NCBI RefSeq assembly: GCF_030704535.1
Contig: NC_081808.1
Location: 19,962,501-20,026,500, forward strand
Source of the DNA: Vitis vinifera
Taxonomy: Eukaryota > Streptophyta > Magnoliopsida > Vitales > Vitaceae
DNA length: 64,000 bases
Reading direction: 5' to 3'
Part shown: positions 48,373-59,900 of the stretch, piece after piece
Position numbering within the stretch: the stretch's first letter is position 1
Layout: each line of letters begins with the position of its first letter
Made by a program: the position numbers and the translations under genes
The notes under the pieces: generated by a model
Seen by the model: the letters and a program-made list of their open reading frames with translations, nothing else
Told to the model about the DNA's origin: nothing
Database searches by the model: none

Positions 48373-49670
48373 TAGGAATGGCAACGGGCGGGTTTGGGAC
48401 GGGTCACCCCTATCCCATTCCCGTCCCAAGTAGATTTAGTTATTTCCCAACCCGTCCCAAACCCGGGACGGGGCGGGGCGGGGCATTCCCGTCCCCGTTA
48501 TAGGGTTAAATTTAAAATCCCATCCCCGGCCCGTCCCGACCCGGGTATGTGTTGTCGGGGCGGGGCGGGGCGGGGCGGGCCACCCTAAAACCTCGACCAC
48601 TGCAAATCAAACACAACACACCAAGAAAAACGAAACATCAGCGCGCCAAATCGCAGACACGATCGGGCTGCCAAGAAACCGCATAAAAAATTAAGGAAAA
48701 CCTTCCAGCAAAATATCGTGAGAGCATTGACGTTTCCTTCATAATTTTCCAAAATTTTCTCGCCAACCAAACGGAAAAGAACAAAATTAGAAACTACACC
48801 TGATTCAGTGTCCATTACCGAGAACCGGAGTGAGCGACAGAATCTGGATTTTTTGTTCTCTGAAATTCGAAAAAATACAAATCGTGATAACGAGATTGCA
48901 CCTGTGTCTCGTTGTATTGCGATGAATGGTGAGGATCCAATATATATAGAGAAAGAGATGGGAAGGGAAGGGAAGGATCTGGTGCCTGTCAGCTTACCGT
49001 ATGAGACTCCAAGACAAAATGGACTCGTAATGGACCTGATTGAAGTCCCCCTCTACAAACACTGATCTTAAATCTAAAAGTGCAAACACAGCCCCAATTT
49101 GCCTTACAATAATCCAACCCACAAGACCAAAGAAACAGATTCAAAACCCTAAATAGCAACCCGAAAACTAATAGAAAAAAAAAATCCTTCAATAATCTGA
49201 AACTGGAAATGGAAAAATCCTAAATTTTGTATCTCATTCCCGAATTAGAAACGGAATACAACACCAAATCAAGGCATCATTCAACCAAAAAATCTCATCG
49301 GTTTGTAGATACGTGAAGATAACAGGTGTGATTCTTGATTTCTTGTGAATATGGGATAAACAAGGATGAATCGAGACTGATGGAGGAAAAACCCTAGCGT
49401 TGACAGGAACGAGAACTGAGACGGAGAGAAGAAGACCTAAAATGAGGATAGGAAACTAATATTTATAAGTGGGGGGTAAAGTGGTAATTTCATATTCGGG
49501 GCGGGGCGGGTCAAATTATAACTACACCCGTCCCCGCCCCGAACCCGATTCGGGTTTTTTAAAAAAACCCCCAAACCCGGCCCATCCCCGATTGGCATGT
49601 TCCTATACCCGTCCCAATAGGGGCGGGTCGGGGCGGGTGACCCGGGAAACCCGAGAATTTGCCATTCCTA
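48373..49670. mobile_element. Non-autonomous hAT-type DNA transposon carrying host-like 5' gene sequence (Pack-type)
   Basis: The element is bounded by perfect 12-bp terminal inverted repeats, TAGGAATGGCAA and TTGCCATTCCTA. It is flanked on both sides by the same 8 bp, ATTGGAAG (48365-48372 and 49671-49678). An 8-bp duplication and TA-starting short ends are hallmarks of the hAT superfamily. Subterminal regions (48373-48590 and 49497-49670) are packed with CGGGGCGGGG-type repeats facing each other. No transposase is encoded. The ~0.9-kb centre (48591-49496) is of different composition. On the minus strand it reads like host gene 5' ends: a TATATATA box (48941-48948), a leader-like exon ending TTCTCG at 48819, GTAATGG donor, TTTGGTTGGCGAGAAAA at 48771-48755, and TTTGATTTGCAG as acceptor just inside the left subterminal block. 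Identical target copies suggest a recent insertion. Confidence 0.85.
48591..49496 (-). other. Cargo of the hAT element: captured promoter, leader exon and first-intron sequence
   Basis: Read on the minus strand, the right part (49440 to about 49000) contains AGGTCTTCTTCTCTCCGTCT and GCTAGGGTTTTTCC, typical of plant 5' leaders. The left part has a TATA-like box, an exon-like piece, a consensus donor at 48818, a ~215-bp intron with the first-intron phrase, and an acceptor near 48603. This may be one gene end or two joined fragments. The source gene is not recognisable because hardly any coding sequence is included. Any transcript would run leftwards out of the element towards RER1. Confidence 0.55.
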
Positions 49671-49810
49671 ATTGGAAGCAATTCCCCAAGTCAAAAACAA
49701 GAAAGACATTTTATTCCAGAATATTACAATCGATCTATACATGGGAAAGCGTAACCCTGTAACCAAACACCATTTATGGAATGTTCCTTTGGAGTTTGGA
49801 CCACTTGTCG

Positions 49811-49816
49811 CACGTG
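49811..49816. promoter_or_regulatory. G-box in the pyrophosphatase promoter
   Basis: CACGTG within GTCGCACGTGTCATC, about 215 bp upstream of the TATA-like sequence. The extended GCACGTGTC form resembles abscisic-acid/bZIP-type sites; binding by bZIP, bHLH or PIF factors is possible. A second ACGTGG core lies at about 49899. Confidence 0.5.
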
Positions 49817-50025
49817 TCATCCCACTACTCCCAAGTCCCCAATTAAAGTAGTAGACTTTACTACAAGGTTCCCCGTTTCACGAGAAATTCGGGTCCTGAG
49901 ACGTGGGTATCTCGGTGCCCTCTGATCCATTCAGGACGTTATCCAACGGCGGTTGTTGACCGAAGACCGGCCGTTGAAGCATGACCGAGAAGTGACAGCA
50001 AAGCAGCTTCTTCCTCCACCCTTTC

Positions 50026-50032
50026 TATATAT
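50026..50032 (+). promoter_or_regulatory. TATA box of the pyrophosphatase gene
   Basis: TATATAT is followed about 30 bp later by the start of the leader exon inferred from the donor at 50087. It is the only TATA-like site between the transposon and that donor. Confidence 0.55.
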
Positions 50033-50398
50033 CATTCGTAATTGTCGTGCACAAATCAAAGCTCTACTTCACGCGAGTGGTTCTCTGTGAGTTTCCCTTA
50101 TCCCTTTTCCATGGTTTCTAACAGTTTCGCCGTCGTTTGGTTGATGAGAAAATGGAGGAAAAACTGCAGGAAAACCCAATATTTTTACACCCGTTTCTCA
50201 TCAACCAAGCGGGGCGTTACTTGTCTTACGGACTTTATTTCATCTCAATACGGACTTTAATGGGTTTGATCTATCCTTTATGAAACGGCATTGATGATAT
50301 ATTTATGACTTTGTTGACTGCGGGTGCGAATTGGTTGTTTTAATTCTCGTATTTTTATGATTTTCATGTCTGTGTCTCGTTCTGGATGGTTAAATTCG

Positions 50399-50795
50399 AA
50401 TAAAATTGTTGTCGTTTGGGTTTTCACTACTATCCCAGTTCATCCATGCTTGGTGATTGCGGACAGATTTCATGGAACATATGATTGTCATCAGTATCAT
50501 GATCTTGATAACTCCTAAATTTTAATTATGGGTTTGTATCAGGAATATGATTTTTTTTCTTTACTGATTGCCTTTTCCAAATCTGTTTGTAACTGTAATA
50601 AAATTGTTGTCGTTTGGGTTTTCACTACTATCCCAGTTCATCCATGCTTGGTGATTGCGGACAGATTTCATGGAACATATGATTGTCATCAGTATCATGA
50701 TCTTGATAACTCCTAAATTTTAATTATGGGTTTGTATCAGGAATATGATTTTTTTTCTTTACTGATTGCCTTTTCCAAATCTGTTTGTAACTGTA
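50399..50795. repeat. Perfect 198-bp tandem duplication in the pyrophosphatase leader intron
   Basis: Copy 1 (50399-50596) and copy 2 (50597-50794) appear identical base for base, including an eight-T run. Each starts AATAAAATTGTTGTCGTTTG and ends with CTGTTTGTAACTGT. The absence of differences means the event is very recent, or possibly an assembly artefact. Confidence 0.93.
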
Positions 50796-51035
50796 CTGCT
50801 GTGTGTCCTTTTGCCCTAGAGTTGTAATTGTGCAAACTCTCTCTGTGATGGAAGGTAATTGGTTTCGGTTTTGTTTCCATCTGCAATTTTTTGGCAGGAT
50901 GTGACTTCTCTCCTTTTTCCCTGTGTTCTATAATTCATTCCTTTGATTTTGAAATTATATTATTTGGTTAGAAAATTTGGGTGTATGATTATTGATTACA
51001 TTCTTCACTTCTATTTAGTTGTTGTGAAGGAAGAA

Positions 51036-54000
51036 ATGGCTAACCATGATGGAGAAATAAGCTCCAAAACTTCGGGATTCCCTCATCATGTAGTTCTCAA
51101 TGAAAGGATCCTTTCTTCTATGTCACGGAGATCTATTGCTGCTCATCCTTGGCATGACTTAGAGATTGGTACAGTTTCTGTGCGCCCAATATTATTTACT
51201 TCTTGGTCTCCAATGAATGGTATTTGTTTGTTTCACATCAAACTTATTTAATCGATGCGCAAGTAATCCTGGCCCGATATATTTACTGGTCCCCATGAAT
51301 AGAATTCATTTGCTCTACACCAAATTTATGGTTTTTTTTCTCCTCCTAGATAGATTGGTTATAGTTGTATGCCCGCTGTGTTCTTTTAATCCCAATTATT
51401 TTTGCCTTTTTATCTATTGGTCTAGTTGGAACCATCAAACCTTTTTCCTTTTGGGATATTATATGTTTTGGCATTTATGCCTGTTATTTTAACCTATGCA
51501 GGACCGGGTGCTCCATCAGTTTTCAATTGCGTAAGTTTTAATCTCACCTGCTTCCAAGTTTGGGTATCTGTGAATGGATTGTTGAAGAGGGTAGAGGCAA
51601 TCTTATGGTACCAGGTCATATTGCTGACAGTTCCTCTCTATGATGGAAGAGAGATGTGAGACCTCAAAGGAATTATAGACCTTGACAGTCATCCAATTAG
51701 GAGGCCATGTCATAAGTTGTTTTTAGTAGATGAAAGTATGTTTCCTCTGACAAATTTAGGTGGCATTCCTAATTCTTAACATGTAATTTTTGGGCAGGTA
51801 GTTGAAATTGGCAAGGGCAGCAAGGTTAAGTATGAGCTTGACAAAGCAAGTGGCTTGATAAAGGTGCCATTCTCTTGTTCTTTTCATCTTTTTACTATTT
51901 TTTGTTTATTATAGTTTTTTTTTTTTTCAATCCTTGGAGATTTAATTCAACATGACTTAAGCGTGTTTTCTCTATTGCTAACTAGCTTAGTATTTTCTTA
52001 ATTCGGGTAGGATTACTTTTCTTATGAACTGGTAATGACTAGGTAGAACTTATAGCTAAGGATGTAATATGTTTACTCAATACTTGTAATGCTTTCACTT
52101 GAATTTTAAGACATATTTTTGGCATCTTCTAGACTTAAATAAAACTTGAGCTCTTTGTGGATGAAGTTCAGCAGGGCCAAAGTTGCACTAGTCTATCTTT
52201 TTCCCATTGAAACAGCATTAAGCTTTTACAATTTCATGAGTGTGTGAACTAATAGATATTATACAGCATGATGAGTTCTTTAGCTGTTTTTTAAGGACGT
52301 GATGTATAAACAGCATCTTTGACATGCTGTGTTTATGATAAGAACAAGAACCTGCTAGTGAACAGATCCCACCATCAAGATCTCTATGCATTACTACTTG
52401 TTTGAGTGCTTGTGGCCTTCAGATCTATTTACCTTGTAACTTGTTGAGTATACATGGAATTAGTTCAGAGAAAGATGCATATATTAGATGTGGACACAAG
52501 GAATTAGTTCAGAGAAAGATGCGTATATTAGATGCTTACAACTTCAAATTAATATTTGTTTTCCAGAGTTAGGTCTACATTTTGTATGGTGGAGACAATT
52601 CCCAACTATCTGTGATTCTCAAGAATTTTGAACACTTCCAGTATAATAGGTTATGGGCCTTATCTGTCCTGATATTCCATTATATTTACCAACCTCAAAA
52701 CCACCAGCCTTGAATTTTCCTAAATTAACTTAAAATTTCTTGTTTTTTATTTATTTATTTATTTATTATTACAATTTGTTGCTCAAATTTCCTCCAAGAT
52801 GGAATTATCACCATGAATTAGAACTGCATCTCCATCTTGAAGTGTTCCTTCATCATTGGATTGGACTTTTTAATGTTGAGGCCATATTTACTGCCCTTTA
52901 TTTTCATGTTTTTTTGCTTATATTGCTGTTATAGTGTTGCTAGATTATATCTGATTTGTGTATGCACTCAATATATAAGATAGCTAAAGAATGGAGTTCT
53001 CCAAAAATAGGTTGATCGTGTTCTTTACTCATCAGTTGTTTATCCACATAACTATGGTTTCATCCCTCGAACCATCTGTGAAGACAGCGATCCTATGGAT
53101 GTCCTGATTCTAATGCAGGTAGTGTCATTTGACATACCATCTTACCACAATCATGATACATTACATCTTTTTTATTTTTCTAATTAAATCTTATAAAAAT
53201 TCATCAATTCGCCCTCTCGTGTAGGAGCCGGTACTGCCTGGTTCTTTTCTTCGTGCTCGTGCGATTGGATTAATGCCTATGATTGATCAGGTAAAAAAAA
53301 TTTCTTTCTCTGTCTAACTTTTTATTCTTGACATCCAGAATCTTCTTTTGAGTAAACACTATTACCCAATCAAAGGGTTGTTTAGGAAAAAAATTCATGG
53401 TAGCCAAGGATGAACTAGAACAAAGTTCCACTTTATTACATTGGGACCTGAGATCCTATTCCCAAGGTCATTTATTGTCACACACATCTATATAAAAAGC
53501 AGGCTAGGTTGATTAGGTTATCTGCATTCTGGTTCAGTGTGAGGTTCAAGTCCCAACCTTTAATTGAAGGGTAAAATATCATATCCTTATCCTAGGTATT
53601 GATATATTCACTTTGTGTCTCCTTCCCTCATGAAATTTCTCACTTTATACCCTGTTCAATCCCAATCAGTATTCATTTATGTTGGGATCAGGTTTGAAAT
53701 GGTCAGTTGATTTTTTATTATGTGAAACAAAAGTTCATTAAGGGTAATAGATCATGTTGGCATCATTCTTCAAGTGGTGTTTCTTTATGGAAATTCCCAA
53801 ACAGTCTCTATATATTTAAATTAGACGTGTTTTTTCTTGATCATATGTTTCAAGACACCATTGAAAGTGTGATTACCAGGTGATACACAAATCCTTTTGC
53901 AGGGTGAAAAGGATGACAAAATAATAGCAGTGTGTGCTGATGACCCTGAGTTCCGCCACTACAAAGACATCAAAGAGATTCCCCCACATCGCCTTGCTGA

Positions 54001-54396
54001 GATCCGCCGCTTCTTTGAGGACTGTATCCATTCACATGCCTTTACTCCTTTTATATATAACTTGTTGCTAGTCATAGACTCACAATTATTTAATACTATA
54101 CATAAATTGTTTTCCTAAGTGCTACCAAATTGACATGTTTTTTGGTGAATTTACATTATCTATTACTGGATAACCTTCACTCCCCATGAATGACAAAGAC
54201 AAGAAGAACGAAAACAAAGAAGTTAACGTGAACGACTTTCTTCCAGCTGATTCTGCCATTGAAGCCATCAAGTACTCAATGTGAGTAGAAGTGTTTCCTT
54301 TCTGCAGCCTATTCTAGCCATTAACTTTCTTACATGGATGGTTGCTATTGCAGGGATCTGTATGCTTCCTACATTGTTGAGAGCTTGAGGCAGTGA
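51036..54396 (+). CDS. PPA: Soluble inorganic pyrophosphatase (family I)
   Basis: Eight exons, 51036-51168, 51502-51530, 51798-51863, 53011-53118, 53225-53290, 53903-54023, 54199-54280 and 54354-54396, join in phase to 215 residues, the normal size of cytosolic plant enzymes. It hydrolyses pyrophosphate with Mg2+, pulling biosynthetic reactions forward. The family signature DSDPMDV is at residues 101-107. Other blocks are [71 protein letters not shown] and [37 protein letters not shown]. The variable N-terminal ~20 residues ([15 protein letters not shown]) show no transit peptide. The second coding exon is only 29 bp. A leader intron with a recent tandem duplication precedes the start. Confidence 0.96.
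52456..52543. repeat. 44-bp near-perfect tandem repeat in a pyrophosphatase intron
   Basis: GGAATTAGTTCAGAGAAAGA starts at 52456 and again at 52500, with nearly identical continuation (TGCATATATTAGATG versus TGCGTATATTAGATG). The unit lies in the 1.15-kb intron between exons 3 and 4. Confidence 0.85.
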
Positions 54397-55144
54397 GACT
54401 CATCTGGAGGCTATGACCCCGACCCCATAATTATCATTTTAAGAAGTCTGGATAGACTTTCTTGCTTACTATGCTTGTCTGTCTGCACCATGTCAAATAC
54501 TTGAAAATATCATATTGCCGATTTCAGTTTAAATAAGTGCTTATACTGCACTATATTATGTGATGATGCCGCTTGAATATGTCAGTTTGAAGTTAGGGTT
54601 TAAAATAAGAGGGATTTGTTTGTAGTGGAAGGGTATAGGTGAAGTTAATTAAGATTCAAGAACGTCCCTGGTGATAAAGATTTTGATGTTAACTCGAAGA
54701 GTAGAACTAAATATGAGGTGAGAAGCATGTAGAAATGAAATAGAATGAGCAGCAGTTGAACCATCTAACATGGAGTGATTTCAAAGCATTTTGTGGTATT
54801 CATCGTGGAATGTTGTTTAATTACCCAAAACAGCATTCAAATAAGCACCTTCTGAAGTAGAGTTTAAAAGGATAGATATATTTTTGGACAGGCGAGTCCG
54901 AAAAGAAGCAGGTTTGAATTGATAAACTCATCTTGCACTATCCGGGCACTCTAGGATGCGTTTGGTTAATGGGATAGGATATAATAGAATATATATTTCT
55001 TAAGATATTATTTGGTGAGAAATACATGATATCTAAAAGGATATCAAGGATATGATATCCTTGAGTATTAGACATGATACTTTAAACATGATACTTTAAG
55101 GTGAAATATGTAATGAGATATATTATATTATATTATATTATATT

Positions 55145-55195
<51 letters not shown>

Positions 55196-56615
55196 CTCTC
55201 TTATTTTTTAACAATATTTATGATTAAAATTTTTAAATTTCATAAATAAAATTATTGTCATCTTGTGCATTTTTTAATTTATATTATATTATATGTTATA
55301 TTATAAATAAAAATTATATCATATTTCAATATTTTATATATATATATATATAATCTCTTATTTTTTAACAATATTTATGATTAAAATATTTAAATTTTAC
55401 AAATAAAAATTATTTTTTTCATCTTATACCCTTTTTAATGTCAACTTCTAAAACAGTATGATTTAAAAATAATTTTTTGTTTGAAATTTATCACTTCCTA
55501 AAAACAAATCACCACATTTGAATCTAAATTTATAAAAACAGAAATTTTTTTAACTAAATTTAATACAATGTTTCACCCCTTTTTATCAACATTGAAAGTA
55601 AATTGTATTTTGCAAAGGTGGTATCTTTAGATTGTTATGGAAATTTATTGATACAAATATATAAATTTTAATACATAAAAATCAAATGACAATAAATAGA
55701 GACAATAAAAGTTAATATATTTTATATAGATATGTGTAAACAGACTATCTTAATATCATTATAGTTTTCCTAAATGCAAATATTAATCGTGGATGATAAT
55801 TTCAAAATACAATTTAGAGAGCTCTTGTGTCTTCTCTGTGAACATACAAGTGATTTCTTTTCTTTTGTTGGCAGTGCAAAACCTCTTCACTAGGGTTTTG
55901 TTACCCTCTATTGTTAAGATTCAACCTTTTGTGGAGTTTGTTGAGTACCTTTATTATAATCAATTACATCAAGTTTACTTGTTAAAGCGTATCTAGCTCT
56001 AAAAGACTTTGGTTTGCCTAATTCCTCATAACATTTCATGGAGTGGGAACCTCAAGCTTAGAATCCTTCAACCCTTAACACACGCTTCCTTTCCTGAGGC
56101 ACCCGTTTCCACCAAATGCATTTATCTCTAATCTCATTAGCCAAAAAAAGAGTGAAGTAATAGAACAAAAACTTTTCTACCTTCAAACAAAGTGGGGTTT
56201 TGCTTTTAAATTTTTAAGCCGTCTCAAGAGGTTAGGAAGATGATTGTGAACATAATGAAATATTTCCTTTCGTATATAGCTATAGCTGAAAATGTTAAAA
56301 GGCAATTACATTTTAAGTGATGTTTTACTCACCAAACCAATAAATATTTTTATTCAATTTTGCAGTAAATAATAATAATATAATTAATCTTAATGTAAAT
56401 TAAGTATACAAGGTAAACAAAAAAAAATTAAAGGTAAAATTAAACAACAATAGGAGGAATAGACAAAGGAATGACATAATTAGAATAATTAACTTTCTGT
56501 GAGTTTGTAAATTTGGTTATCCTCACAGGATTTATAAGTTATTTATCATCTTTTTACATCATTTTTTCCAAAACAATTTCCGATTATTATTCCTTTTATA
56601 TTTAATTAGAAAAAA

Positions 56616-56646
<31 letters not shown>

Positions 56647-56962
56647 CCTCTTTCCATGGATTTTTATAACATGACGTCATCTGGCCCAACGCGCCCATTA
56701 TTTAATACAAAATGTCATATGAAGCAAGTGTTCCGAAAAGAAAATATGGTCATATGCCCTTTTGGCAAAACTTTAAATGACGTGGCAAAAAGTTATTGGG
56801 CAGCCCAGAAATGGCAAGATGATTAACCGCAGAAAGCTGGTTTGGTTCCCTCTCTCCTCGATTTGTTGTCTCTATCAGTGAATCGGAAACTTCTCCCCCG
56901 AATGCTTCGCTCTCGCGCACACACCTGAAAAGCCCACCACCACATCCGAAGGCTGAAACAGG
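54397..56962. other. AT-rich intergenic region with microsatellite and repeated segments
   Basis: After the pyrophosphatase 3' UTR, GGATGCGTTTGGTTAATGGG (54954) begins an element-like block with a palindromic core (AAGGATATCAAGGATATGAT). A TA microsatellite follows (55148-55192), and then two diverged copies of a ~90-bp segment. From 55500 to 56650 the DNA is AT-rich, with an (AAAAC)n tract at 56610-56647. No gene was recognised; 55793-55996 is an open frame without similarity. Confidence 0.55.
55188..55440. repeat. Diverged direct repeat flanking TA-rich tracts
   Basis: TCTTATTTTTTAACAATATT followed by TATGATTAAAATTTTTAAAT occurs at about 55198 and again at about 55356, each after a (TA)n tract and each ending near a TCATCTT(G/A)T segment. 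The spacing is about 158-163 bp. The unit includes the TA run, so the pair looks like a duplicated microsatellite-plus-flank. Confidence 0.75.
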
Positions 56963-59900
56963 ATGGGAAGTCTCGGAAGAGCAATCTACACGGTCGGAGT
57001 ATGGTTCCGTGAGAGCGGCCAAGCCATTGATCGCCTCGGCTGCCGCCTTCAGGGCAAATACTATTTCCAAGAACAAGGCACATTCCCAATCTTCATGTCT
57101 CCTTCCTTCACTTCAAAATTTTAGATTAGTGCATTTCCATGGATTAGACATTTGTCTTATGTTCTTTTGGCTATATTATTGTTTTTTCTGTGTTCTGTAT
57201 TTTTGCCGAGAAAGTGGCGGAGATGTCACAAAATTTTGAGGTCAGCCAAGTGGAGCTGATTGTGAATGAGATAAAAGCGAAAGGGCCTCTCCCTCGATCT
57301 GCGTGACGGAATGCATCCCTCTGGATTGTTCTAGAATTCCCCTGATTTTCTTGGCCTTTAAGCTATTTCATATAATAATTGAAAGACTGTTTAATAAGCT
57401 TTATTGATTGGTTTGTCGTCAAGGGGTATCGTTTTCTGTTAGTCCTTTTTTCTTTTTTTGTCTTGGTTGTGTTTTCCTGCAATCGGTGTATACTTCGTGT
57501 ACACGGAACGCTCGTTTGATGGGATGGATTCTTCTTGATGATGATGATGATGATGATTAGCATGAGTGCATTGGTTGGAGTGATCATGAAGGGGACAGAT
57601 AGGGGTATGTCGTGCATCTATGCGTGTGAAGTGTGAGCTTATGAATTTGTTTGACAAAGCTCCTGTGGTCGCTAAGGATGCGTCTGTATCTGTTGCTCCG
57701 ACTGCATCTGTCATTGGGGATGTTAAGGTGGGACAGCGGTCTTCCATTTGGTATGGATGTGTTTTGAGAGGTACGCTGCTCTGCAGTTTGAACATGAGGA
57801 TATTTATGTTGGCTAATAGTTTTAATATTTGTCTCCATATAATTGCAACATTTTTTATTTTTGAATCTTCTAATGCTTAGTAGCCTAGTAGTGTAATTGT
57901 GAAAACAAAGTGTGGAGGCACAAATTTTGTAATGTCCTACAAAATAAGCAAAAGAATTATACGAAAAATAATATGAACAAAAATTTTGTATTAAAATTAA
58001 TTGGTGGGTACAATCTTTATGAGAATATTTTTTTTATAAATAATATTTCCTCTTATTTAATCACTTTTATCATGATTCGAATGATGATAATGAAAGCGTT
58101 TTATCGGATTTGAATATCATTTTAGGGCTTCGAGTGTTTTTTTCTCAAATGAACTTGTTGTATGAGGAAAAATATGTGTATAACACTTCTATGAGGAAAA
58201 TTTTATGAAGCATTTCTTTATATGTGAAGTCTCTTTTCCCTTAAGAAATCTTTTTATTGATTTTCTTTCGTTAAAAGAAGTCACACTTATTTATAAGTAA
58301 AGATAAGAATTGAAATTTGAATTCTCAAAATTTGATTGCATAATTCAAAGAATTTGATTCATTCATTTTAATTGCCAATTCTCTTTCCTCCCAAACAGTT
58401 TTGCAAACCTAATTTTATAATCTTTCAAATTTTGTCACGCGTTACTTTCTGAATTACATGCTCCAATGATTTGTCGAGCTCAAATTTTATTGAACTATAA
58501 AATTTGAACTACATATAGTTGCAAATTTATGGGATGAAGGAGGGGGTGGAGGTGGTCATTGAGGTATTCAATTTTGAAGACCCTTCCAAAATTGAGAGAT
58601 AAAGGAGGTGATCCAATTTTTTAAGCTTATTTATTCTTTGAAAGAGTAAGAAGAAGAAAACACTTTACTTAAGAAAGATGATATATTTTAGTATTAAGTT
58701 GTAGTATAAATCATTTTTAAGTGTTGAAAGTAATTTAGTATTCCTAACTAAAAAGATTTGGGTATCTCAAGCTCCCCCTAAAATGTGTTTTGTTTTTTTT
58801 TTTTTTTTTTGCATGGGAAACTGTTTGGGGAAGGTCTTAATTGTAGATATGTTAATGAAGAAGGGATGATCCAATGCAATGAATAATCAATTGATCACAT
58901 CTTGATTCATTATAAAAAGACACAAGCGTTACGGGTTTTTTTGTTGGAAGTCTTTGGCTTGAAACGGTTTTTTCCGATTTCAATAAGAAACTTCCTCCTT
59001 ACATGGAAATTTAAGGGTCTTGATAAAAAGAGAAAAATCGTTTGGCGTGTGGCTCCAATTTTCTTATAATAGTGTATTTGAAAAGAGTGTAACCAAAAGA
59101 CATTCGATGATGAAGAACTCTCATACTAAAGATTGAAGGAGTGCTTCAATAATTCACTATTAGAGTAGTCGCACGCTTCATTGGAAATTGTATTATAATG
59201 TTTTGTGCATACTGATGATATACCTAGGGTGAGCCCCCCAATTGTGGCTCTGGGCCATAGATGGTAAATAGTAGCATTGTGCCTGCAGGGGTATTCTCAC
59301 TGTGAAATGCAGTAGCGAAGGTGCTGAGATATTAATTAGCTGAGTTGCATCAACTGCTGGTTGCAATTTGTTTTTGTAATCTTCACTTTCACTTTCTTTT
59401 GCTTAGGCTGGTGACATTGGGGAAACTACACCATTGTATATGGTTTTTGTCACACTTCAAAAAATGGCTCCATTTTGTTGTGGAATTTGAGTTGCTTATC
59501 ATACTCCTCATGGGCGCTATTATCTTGAAACTCAGTATTCATAACTCAAAAATCCATCTGTTCTCATTCTTGTCTGAATGTGGCAGGTGATGTGAACAGC
59601 ATCAGTATCGGGTCTGGAACAAATATAGAAGACAACGCTCTTGTTCATGTAGCAAGATCGAGCTTAAGTGGGAAGGTTTTACCAACTACTATTGGAGACA
59701 CTGTTACTATAGGTGAGTAACATGCCACCAATGTCAAATATGATATGGCCTGGTCCTGCCATGGTTTTTATTCAAGCGTCCTACTTTATGATCTCCAATT
59801 TAAACTGGACAGGTCACGGTGCTGTCTTACATGGATGTACTGTTGAGAATGAGGCATTTATTGGTATGGGTGCTACCCTCCTTGATGGGGCTTTTGTTGA

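Larger units (their letters stand above)
49671..51035 (+). promoter_or_regulatory. Promoter, leader exon and leader intron of the pyrophosphatase gene
   Basis: After the target duplication come a G-box (CACGTG, 49811-49816), a TATA-like TATATAT (50026-50032) and a short leader exon (about 50057-50086) ending in TTCTCT before GTGAGT. The leader intron (50087-51018) contains TTTGGTTGATGAGAAAATGG at 50136-50155 and a perfect 198-bp tandem duplication (50399-50795). The acceptor CTATTTAG ends at 51018, 17 bp before the start codon. Confidence 0.65.

Noticed and set aside
48394-48588. Pro/Gly/Arg-rich 64-codon frame
   Set aside because: It is simply the translation of the CGGGGCGGGG repeats in the left subterminal block of the hAT element.
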